5,556 bases of DNA, taken from positions 1 through 5,556 of the forward strand of contig URWK01000098.1 of NCBI GenBank assembly GCA_900551505.1, read 5' to 3'. Of the stretch, positions 1 to 4,728 are shown in pieces (position 1 is the first letter of the stretch; every line of letters starts with the position of its first letter). The notes below the pieces were generated by a model. It saw nothing but the letters and a program-made list of their open reading frames with translations, was not told the origin of the DNA and made no database searches. The stretch is from an uncultured Ruminococcus sp. Its GTDB lineage: Bacteria; Bacillota; Clostridia; Oscillospirales; Ruminococcaceae. The translations under genes were made by a program, and so were the position numbers.

Positions 1-275
1 TCTGCCTTGTATTCTGCAACGATGTTAGCATACGGACGATTAAAAAAGCCTGTAGTCTGAAGCTTCTTGTAGTTCTCGGCTGTGGGAATATTAAATTGTC
101 CCGCTCTGCAAAAATAATGCCTGTGCATATAATTACCTAAAACTTTATGAATATCACTTTGTTTAAGTCCGCTTTTCGCAAGCTCATCATAAAAATAGTT
201 TCTCAAACCTTTATGCATATCAGCATTGTTGTTGTATACATCATTGCACTTGAAAACAACAATATCTTCAATACA
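1..275 (-). pseudogene. Continuation of the DNA methyltransferase beyond an in-frame TGA (partial, runs off the window)
   Basis: After the TGA at 278..276 the same reading frame stays open to the left edge, 91 codons with no further stop. It starts CIEDIVVFK, which fits directly onto the preceding KQQPL: phage methyltransferases of this kind commonly read QPLR-x-x-E-D-I-x-V-F here, so the TGA replaces an arginine (CGA to TGA is one transition). The rest holds a helical stretch, LAKSGLKQSDIHKVLGN, that resembles a helix-turn-helix, then HYF, PTAENYKKLQTTGFF and NRPY. I recall this pattern from the insert between the catalytic and SAM-binding halves of phage adenine methyltransferases, where it probably helps recognise the target site; that role is inference. 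The SAM-binding motif (FxGxG) would lie beyond the window. No ribosome binding site or good start is visible for separate translation; the first in-frame ATG (residue context NADMHK) has no Shine-Dalgarno sequence. It is either a recent pseudogene, a sequencing error or a read-through product. Confidence 0.7.
225..263 (-). repeat. Weak inverted repeat just after the methyltransferase TGA
   Basis: A perfect 9-base inverted repeat (225-233 against 255-263, ATTGTTGTT/AACAACAAT on the minus strand) with a 21-base loop begins 12 bases 3' of the TGA. Only two of the nine pairs are G-C, and the arms simply encode Ile-Val-Val and Asn-Asn-Asn, so chance is a good explanation. It is listed because a hairpin downstream of a stop can promote read-through. 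It shows no convincing resemblance to a bacterial SECIS element. Confidence 0.3.
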
Positions 276-587
276 TCATAAAGGCTGTTGCTTTGCAAGC
301 AAACTTCCGGTCGTGTAATTCTTTTTCCAGTACCACATATGCGAGTAATCGCTTAAATTGCTGTTGATTATTGAACTTGTAAAGGTCTGATTTCCGAATA
401 AAACAACAATACCACGGATTTTAAGAACTCTTTTGTATTCCTTCCAGAGCGGTTCAAACGGGATGATTTTGTCCCATTCGCAGTCCGTGAAACCGTAGGG
501 CAGGTCGCATAAAATCAAATCAACGCTATTGCTTGGAATGTTTCTCATCTCTTTAAGGCAATCACCACAATACAGGCTATAACTCAT
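276..587 (-). CDS. Phage DNA methyltransferase, N-terminal part ended by an in-frame TGA
   Basis: This 103-residue frame is the N-terminal part of a DNA methyltransferase, probably an adenine-N6 or cytosine-N4 enzyme of the beta-type order, with catalytic motif before the SAM motif. Visible signs are the start YCGDCLKEMRNIPSNSVDLI, the motif IV variant DLPY at residues 28-31 (DPPY class; DLPYG followed by WD is usual in this phage family), the CEWDKIIPFEPLWKEY block (36-51) and the strand GIVVLFG (59-65). The product stops at KQQPL where relatives continue. Without the SAM-binding half it should be inactive on its own. The ATG overlaps the lysozyme stop (ATGA), and AGGAGA lies 12 bases upstream, so it is a coupled late gene. 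In phages, such enzymes usually methylate the phage DNA against host restriction. The substrate base and recognition site cannot be read from this fragment. Confidence 0.85.
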   Translation of the reverse strand: MSYSLYCGDCLKEMRNIPSNSVDLILCDLPYGFTDCEWDKIIPFEPLWKEYKRVLKIRGIVVLFGNQTFTSSIINSNLSDYSHMWYWKKNYTTGSLLAKQQPL

Positions 588-1252
588 GTTTCTTTTAAAT
601 CTCCTGTGTATGTCTTTCCGTTAATCACTACTGTAACAGTGGCTTTCCCGAAACCGTTAAGCCCAAGTGACTTTATTGTTTTCTCGTAGTCCCTGTAAGA
701 ATAATCGCCGTCAATTTCTCCGCTGTAGCCGTCAACCCTTGTAAGTCCGTACTGCCAGAGTCCACCGAAAGAATTATCCCATTTCGGAACAGCGACCCAA
801 TGAGCAAGCCATTTGTCAAACCCTTTAAGTCTTTCAAGGTCAAGTCTGTTCATAAACCAATCGGGATTAGCGTAAATTCCTACATAGTAACCTGCCGACT
901 GAACCTTTCCGCACCACGCTAAAACAATATCCGTAAGCACCTGTTTGCCGAGGTTCTGCAAGGAAGGGTCTTCAATGTCAAAGTAAATCGGATATTCAAA
1001 CTGCTTTCCCTTAATACAGTTAAGAAACACGTCCGCTTCGCCTTTTGCCTCAGCTACATTTTTCGCAAGAGTGTAATAATAGCAACCGACTTTCAAACCT
1101 GCATTCTTTGCATCTGAATAATGGCTTTCAAACATGGTATCTTTTCTTGTTCCGATAGCTCCACGGATAATCACGAATTCAATTCCGCTTTTCTTAACTT
1201 TTTCAAAATCAACTTTCTGCTGATAAACTGAAATATCAATGCCCTTAATCAT
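584..1252 (-). CDS. GH25 lysozyme (endolysin, N-acetylmuramidase)
   Basis: This is a 222-residue glycoside hydrolase family 25 endolysin, which cuts the MurNAc-GlcNAc bond of peptidoglycan at the end of infection. The fold is seen end to end: GIDIS at residues 4-8 with catalytic Asp6, the YPIYFDIED block with Asp92 and Glu94, GYYVGIYAN (121-129), LWQYG (165-169) and EIDGDYSY (179-186) with Asp181. These match the four acidic positions known in Cpl-1-type enzymes. The catalytic domain fills about residues 1-195. The remaining tail holds one short strand pair (VTVVINGKTYTG) and no recognised cell-wall-binding repeats, so targeting beyond the catalytic domain is unclear. No signal peptide is seen, so release depends on the holin. 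The start is firm: AAGGAGG lies 7 bases upstream (1266..1260), inside the end of the holin gene, and ATGA overlaps join it to both neighbours. Confidence 0.96.
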   Translation of the reverse strand: MIKGIDISVYQQKVDFEKVKKSGIEFVIIRGAIGTRKDTMFESHYSDAKNAGLKVGCYYYTLAKNVAEAKGEADVFLNCIKGKQFEYPIYFDIEDPSLQNLGKQVLTDIVLAWCGKVQSAGYYVGIYANPDWFMNRLDLERLKGFDKWLAHWVAVPKWDNSFGGLWQYGLTRVDGYSGEIDGDYSYRDYEKTIKSLGLNGFGKATVTVVINGKTYTGDLKET

Positions 1253-1428
1253 TTGTTGTCCTCCTTTTTCACTTGAGTTCCAAAATAAAAACCTATAACC
1301 ACTGTGAAGATTGTCAGGAAACTCTCAGGCGTTATTCTGCCTTTAAGTGACAGCACACTGAAAACCGTTGTGAGTGTGATTGTAACAATAGACTTCACAT
1401 TAATAAGCTTTGCAAGTTGCTTAATCAT
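1249..1428 (-). CDS. Small phage holin, two membrane segments
   Basis: This 59-residue protein is probably the holin, which forms the membrane lesion that frees the endolysin. It has two hydrophobic segments (about residues 12-28 and 37-51) separated by a short loop (LKGRITPESF), and a charged tail, KKEDNK, after the motif VIGFYFGTQ. The NVKSIVT start and FYFGTQ end are patterns I recall from small proteins next to lysins in Clostridia prophages; the holin role is inferred from size, topology and position. I chose the ATG at 1428 rather than an upstream ATG at 1479. The short form has GAGGAG 10 bases upstream and only an 8-base overlap with the preceding gene, while the longer form would add 17 unlikely polar residues overlapping that gene. 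Its stop overlaps the lysozyme start as ATGA. Confidence 0.8.
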   Translation of the reverse strand: MIKQLAKLINVKSIVTITLTTVFSVLSLKGRITPESFLTIFTVVIGFYFGTQVKKEDNK

Positions 1429-1627
1429 GGTGTGAGAACTCCTCAATTCGTTCTGTAATAATGGCGATATCCTGCTCAAGCTTATATGTTCTTTCTACAA
1501 GATGATTATGCTTTTCTACTTTTTGTTCAAGCTGTTCAATACGATATTGTACAAGCTTTGTGCCGCTGAAAGAGCCTATAAAAGTTCCCAAAAGCGAAAG
1601 TATTGCAACAATAATTTCTGTTGTCAT
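1421..1627 (-). CDS. Membrane-anchored coiled-coil protein of the lysis module (XhlA-like in role)
   Basis: This 68-residue protein has one N-terminal membrane segment (about 4-20, EIIVAILSLLGTFIGSF), followed from about residue 28 by a charged coiled coil (YRIEQLEQKVEKHNHLVERT, then YKLEQDIAIITERIEEF). The YRIEQLE-KVEKHN-VERTYKLE pattern is common in small proteins just before holins in Clostridia phages. It is broadly like XhlA-type haemolysin/holin partners, but in XhlA the membrane segment is C-terminal, so the match is one of role and not clear homology. It probably helps the holin or holds it at the membrane; this is inference. AGGAGG lies 5 bases before the ATG, and the stop of the 54-residue gene directly abuts it (TAAATG). 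The last 8 bases overlap the holin start. Confidence 0.8.
   Translation of the reverse strand: MTTEIIVAILSLLGTFIGSFSGTKLVQYRIEQLEQKVEKHNHLVERTYKLEQDIAIITERIEEFSHHD
1439..1444 (-). promoter_or_regulatory. Ribosome binding site deciding the holin start
   Basis: GAGGAG on the minus strand lies 10 bases before the ATG at 1428 and inside the last codons of the coiled-coil gene. It supports the 59-residue holin over the 76-residue reading. Confidence 0.65.
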
Positions 1628-1792
1628 TTATGCCTCCTGCGTGTTTGTGGTTTCGAGTGCTTCAATTCGGGCTTTAAGCTCTGCCAAAGCAGTATCAATT
1701 TTATCAAAGTTGGTGTTTAAGTTGTCCATACTGAACTTGTCCGACTTGTCCTCCTGCTTTCCCAAATTGAAATTTGCGGTGTAAGTTGTCAT
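1628..1792 (-). CDS. Small phage protein of 54 residues, probable tail-tip accessory
   Basis: This short gene fills the space between Tal and the lysis genes. It reads MTTYTANFNLGKQEDKSDKF in its first 20 residues, then MDNLNTNFDKIDTALAEL and a short helix (ALAELKARIEALE, about 35-47) ending in a polar tail. The start-to-NFDKIDTALA layout resembles the first module of many phage tail fibres and small accessory proteins (xxYTxNFNLxKQ...NFDKID), which may attach to the tail tip. No catalytic motif is visible. Its reality is supported by GGAGGG at 1805..1800, 7 bases before the ATG, by a perfect fit between its neighbours (the Tal stop TAA directly precedes the ATG, and its own TAA directly precedes the next ATG), and by coding-like composition. 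The exact function is unknown. Confidence 0.82.
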   Translation of the reverse strand: MTTYTANFNLGKQEDKSDKFSMDNLNTNFDKIDTALAELKARIEALETTNTQEA

Positions 1793-3178
1793 TTAATTTC
1801 CCTCCAGTGTTGATATATTGTAATTTTCGACTTCTCTGATAATGTATTTTTCAATGTTGGTAATGTTAGTGCCGATTGTAATTTTATTAAGTTCTGCAAG
1901 TTGTCTTGCGATTTTATCCGTATCACTGTTACCGCTTGAAATGTTATAAGTTGTTGGCGTGCGTATGAAAGAGCCTCGTAGCTTACCGAGTTCAATGCTT
2001 GTTGTTTCGCCTGTAAGTGCATCAATAGTTTTCTTTATGACTTTCTGCACTGTGGAAATCCCCAATTCTTCATGATAAATTGTGCCTGTATCTCCGATTT
2101 CGCATTTCTGCAACCCTAAAAAATCTTTGTAAAGCTCACTGTCTTTAAGATTAGCGAAAGTGACAGTGTAGTTAATGTCGGGAAATTTATACGTTTCAAA
2201 GTATGCCTTAGAGTCACGGGTAAGCCGGTCCATAGCAGTCGCCGCATCGTCATAGTTAAACTGAACGTATTTTACAACGGCGTGGGGAAAATAGTCGGAA
2301 GTTGAATTTTCGTATATCCACCACCAAAAATGTGCCTGACCAAAGTTGTTCATTGCAACTAAATATGTACACATATTACTATAATCAACGGTTTCTTCTA
2401 TCGCCAGCATATCCCGTCCGTATATAATCGAAAACGCATTATCCGCCGAATGTTCCCGGCGTTTATTGATGGGAAATTCAAAATTATTCCTGTACAGTTC
2501 GCCCCCCAGAGAGTTTATAAAGCTGTTTTCCGCCCCCAATAGTGCAGAAACTATAGAAACATTGTTGTAATATTCAGAGTAATATGTGTCGGTAATGTCT
2601 GATGCACCCGAAAAATCATAGCCCATAGGCTGCTTATCGACCTTATAGGCACTGCTGAGCAGGAAAGAGATGATACCTTGCCCATTATACTCAGGCGTGC
2701 GAATGTCAAGCAAAAGACGGTCATTCAAGTCATAGAAAATATGACGGGCATTTACTTTGATAGAGAAGTTACCGCTACTGTCCATTGACTTGACTTTCCT
2801 ATAAATTCGGAAAAGCTGTCCATGAGCCTTGATAATGTTCAAGTCTATGATGGACTTCCACACGCCTTCACTGTCTACAGGGTGTTCAAGTTCCAGTTCA
2901 TACTGTCCGTTAAGTTCTTCCGTGATGGTACAGGCTGTAGGCGTTAAAATCCTTAATCCCCAGTGACTGAAATCCGTTTCTTTCATGGTGTAAATACAAA
3001 TTTCGTCCGTCAGATGACGAACAGGAAGACAGTAGCCAACCTTAGGTAAAAATACGCTGAAAGTCGGATACCCGTCTTCACTGTATTTAAATGTCCACCG
3101 CATCTTTGGTGTCCAGCTTTCAAGGCTGATTTCGGGGGCTTCATTATATGGGTAATCGCCCGATATATACCATGCCAT
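1793..3178 (-). CDS. Tail spike / tail-associated protein (Tal-type, prophage tail endopeptidase family)
   Basis: This 461-residue protein belongs to the baseplate hub (gp27-like) group annotated as prophage tail endopeptidase or minor structural protein. The family core begins near residue 58: EICIYTMKETDFS, then GLRILTPTACTITEELNGQY and ELELEHP (to about 100), QLFRIYRKVK (121-130), VNARHIFYDLNDRLL (142-156), and later FPDINYTVTFANL (332-344), EIGDTGTIYHE (360-370) and the closing VQKVIKKTIDALTGETTSIE. Such hubs close the tail tube, and longer relatives carry a peptidoglycan-cutting or fibre domain after this core. This one ends about 60 residues after the hub (ELGKLRGSF near 397), with a short helical tail, so it lacks any C-terminal enzyme. 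Residues 1-50 are not typical of the family: two W...YP...P repeats (WYISGDYPYN..APEI and WTFKYSEDGYPTF...LP) resemble modules seen in fibre proteins. GAGGTG lies 5 bases before the ATG. Confidence 0.88.
   Translation of the reverse strand: MAWYISGDYPYNEAPEISLESWTPKMRWTFKYSEDGYPTFSVFLPKVGYCLPVRHLTDEICIYTMKETDFSHWGLRILTPTACTITEELNGQYELELEHPVDSEGVWKSIIDLNIIKAHGQLFRIYRKVKSMDSSGNFSIKVNARHIFYDLNDRLLLDIRTPEYNGQGIISFLLSSAYKVDKQPMGYDFSGASDITDTYYSEYYNNVSIVSALLGAENSFINSLGGELYRNNFEFPINKRREHSADNAFSIIYGRDMLAIEETVDYSNMCTYLVAMNNFGQAHFWWWIYENSTSDYFPHAVVKYVQFNYDDAATAMDRLTRDSKAYFETYKFPDINYTVTFANLKDSELYKDFLGLQKCEIGDTGTIYHEELGISTVQKVIKKTIDALTGETTSIELGKLRGSFIRTPTTYNISSGNSDTDKIARQLAELNKITIGTNITNIEKYIIREVENYNISTLEGN
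1800..1805 (-). promoter_or_regulatory. Ribosome binding site of the 54-residue gene
   Basis: GGAGGG sits 7 bases before the ATG at 1792, within the last codons of the Tal gene (Glu-Gly-Asn-stop). It is a main reason to accept this short gene. Confidence 0.65.
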
Positions 3179-3180
3179 AA

Positions 3181-4038
3181 TTACACCTCGGAAACGGGAA
3201 ATCCGATACTATTTAGGTATTCAGCCGACTTCATCTGTGCTGTGGTCAGATACTTTACATAAGTTTCTCGTTTTTCTGCCCAAACGGCTTGGCTTGCTAA
3301 TTCGCTGTCGAGAATGCTATATCCAGTAGGATAGTCGCTTGAAAATGAAAATTTCGAGTTTTCCGTTTCCGAAATAAGTTCTATAGCAATGACATTGTCT
3401 GCTCCCCCATACCCAAAAATATATATTGGAAAAGACCGAGAGCTTTTAAGCTTTCCGGTAAATTTCGAGTGTGCAGGAGTTCCACGGAAAATATTATCTT
3501 TGCACTCCGCTTCGAGCCGTATGTTGCAGTATTCGTATGTGGCACTACTTTGTTTACCTGAATAAAATGCAGGCAACGAATTATTAATTTTAATATTTAT
3601 AGAACATCTTGTAAAACGAATATAACCTGCATAAAAAAGTGCGGTTGAACTATTTGACATAACAAATTCGCCCGAAATTTTCAAGTCAGTTAAGTAAATA
3701 GTCCCATAATAATTTTTATAATCAATTATGCTGTCAAGGTTTGTGCAGTATAACGACTGTATAGTGCCATTTTTTATAGTACAGTCGGTTGAATCATCTG
3801 TGTTTGGCTTTAAAAAATATCTGTTTGCAGACGAATTTATATTGACATTTTTAATCGTATGCCCACACAGGTCTATGGTTTTCGCCCATGTAGTAATACC
3901 GTTCCAGTAGTCGAGGTCAGAGCAGTCAAGGTCTGCATCAAGTTTTACATAGTCGCACACTTTCGCAATTGCAGTTCTGAAATCCTCGATAGTATCTACT
4001 ATATAGGGGTCTTCCGTTGTACCTGCTCCTGTCATCAT
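3181..4038 (-). CDS. Probable beta-helix tail/fibre protein inserted between Dit and Tal
   Basis: This 285-residue protein is not a family I can name with certainty. It opens with GTTEDPYIVDTIEDFRTAI (6-24), the usual first turn of phage and surface parallel beta-helix proteins, followed by TIDLCGHTIKNVNI (54-67), a typical 'TIDLxGHTI' beta-helix turn. From there to about 220 it is a series of short strands with Asn, Ser, Thr and aromatic side chains, and repeated C-x-I/N-x-I-like turns (CTIKNGTI, CSINIKI, CNIRLEA). It ends with KYLTTAQMKSAEYLNSIGFP, a motif I recall near the ends of fibre and GLUG-type proteins. No catalytic residues are evident, so host-surface or sugar binding is a guess. 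I prefer ATG 4038 over GTG 4047: AGAGGTGG then stands 5 bases upstream, whereas GTG would lie inside it. The Dit stop overlaps this ATG by one base (TAATG). GC is clearly lower than in its neighbours. Confidence 0.72.
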   Translation of the reverse strand: MMTGAGTTEDPYIVDTIEDFRTAIAKVCDYVKLDADLDCSDLDYWNGITTWAKTIDLCGHTIKNVNINSSANRYFLKPNTDDSTDCTIKNGTIQSLYCTNLDSIIDYKNYYGTIYLTDLKISGEFVMSNSSTALFYAGYIRFTRCSINIKINNSLPAFYSGKQSSATYEYCNIRLEAECKDNIFRGTPAHSKFTGKLKSSRSFPIYIFGYGGADNVIAIELISETENSKFSFSSDYPTGYSILDSELASQAVWAEKRETYVKYLTTAQMKSAEYLNSIGFPVSEV

Positions 4039-4724
4039 TATAGCCACCTCTCATTCTTTTTTACTTCAAGTTTTGTTCCTGTGGTAGAAATTCTATTTAC
4101 ACCAGTGTTAAAGCACGGGAAAACAATTCTTCCGTCTGCTCTACTGATTTTATTTAGCTGTAAAGTATTGTCTTTGTATACGACCTTTCTTTGTGTATCA
4201 ATTGTGATATATCCGTCAATGTTTGTTAAATTCCAGACTTCACCATTCAAGGTTAATGTCAGGTCGCCTGTGCCGTAAATCTTTATAATTGGCTCACTGT
4301 AATGTGTGCCATTATTCTCAATATCTGCCGTTGTCCCATATTCAGCGAAAGCATCGTTTACAGCGTAAAGAAAAGGTTTGCAGGTGAAAGAAATAGGTAT
4401 CTGGCACGTCCTGACTGATATATACTCGGGGACTATCTCTGAACAGACCTTAACGCTGTAATATTTTGTGAGGTCGTCACTCAGGATTAAAATTCCTGTT
4501 CCGGAAAGCCATTTATATATCTCTGAAATCTTTTCCCTACTGGTTACAGATAAAACCATTTGTAGCGTAGTTTCTTTATACTGTTCTACCGTCTTGAAAA
4601 TAGGTTCGGTCTTTCCGGGTATGCTTATGATACTACTGGACTGCTCTGAACGTGTGCGATAGGGGACTTTCTGCAAAACGCCGTACTGTCGGCTGTCAAT
4701 GTTATTATATATAAAATATCCCAT
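4038..4724 (-). CDS. Distal tail protein Dit (Sipho_tail family)
   Basis: This 228-residue protein matches the distal tail protein of Gram-positive long-tailed phages, which forms the hexameric ring joining the tail tube to the hub and baseplate. The N-terminal domain shows the typical order: an opening MGYFIYNNIDSRQYGV, then IPGKTEPIFK (35-44), ETTLQMVLSV (51-60), KISEIYKWLSGTGILILSDD (65-84), YYSVKV (88-93) and PISFTCKPFLY (110-120). The C-terminal beta-sandwich, galectin-like in solved Dits, starts near NNGTHYSEPIIKIYGTGD (137-154) and runs through NIDGYITIDTQRKVVYKD to the last residues NERWL. Length is about usual for a short Dit with no extra carbohydrate-binding domain. AGGTAGGTGA lies just before the ATG, and its last three bases are the tape-measure stop. 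What is odd is the next gene: Tal normally follows directly. Confidence 0.92.
   Translation of the reverse strand: MGYFIYNNIDSRQYGVLQKVPYRTRSEQSSSIISIPGKTEPIFKTVEQYKETTLQMVLSVTSREKISEIYKWLSGTGILILSDDLTKYYSVKVCSEIVPEYISVRTCQIPISFTCKPFLYAVNDAFAEYGTTADIENNGTHYSEPIIKIYGTGDLTLTLNGEVWNLTNIDGYITIDTQRKVVYKDNTLQLNKISRADGRIVFPCFNTGVNRISTTGTKLEVKKNERWL
4044..4051 (-). promoter_or_regulatory. Ribosome binding site deciding the beta-helix gene start
   Basis: AGAGGTGG on the minus strand, 5 bases before the ATG at 4038. A GTG start at 4047 would fall within it and have only weak purine sequence upstream, so the ATG is chosen. Confidence 0.6.
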
Positions 4725-4728
4725 GTAA

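Noticed and set aside
225..278. Selenocysteine insertion at the methyltransferase TGA
   Set aside because: The replaced residue is normally arginine, the nearby inverted repeat is AU-rich with a 21-base loop and no clear SECIS features, and methyltransferases of this kind are not selenoproteins.
1502..1784. Two overlapping plus-strand frames over the small lysis-module genes
   Set aside because: They are antisense to the 54-residue gene and the coiled-coil gene, both of which have good ribosome binding sites and exact junctions.
1789..2025. Minus-strand frame of 78 codons in another phase
   Set aside because: It lies wholly inside the Tal C-terminus in another frame, with no ribosome binding site and no motif.
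3859..4278. Plus-strand open frame of 139 codons
   Set aside because: It lies antisense over the end of Dit and the start of the beta-helix gene, both supported by family motifs and ribosome binding sites. Its translation is Cys/Phe/Val-rich with no motif.
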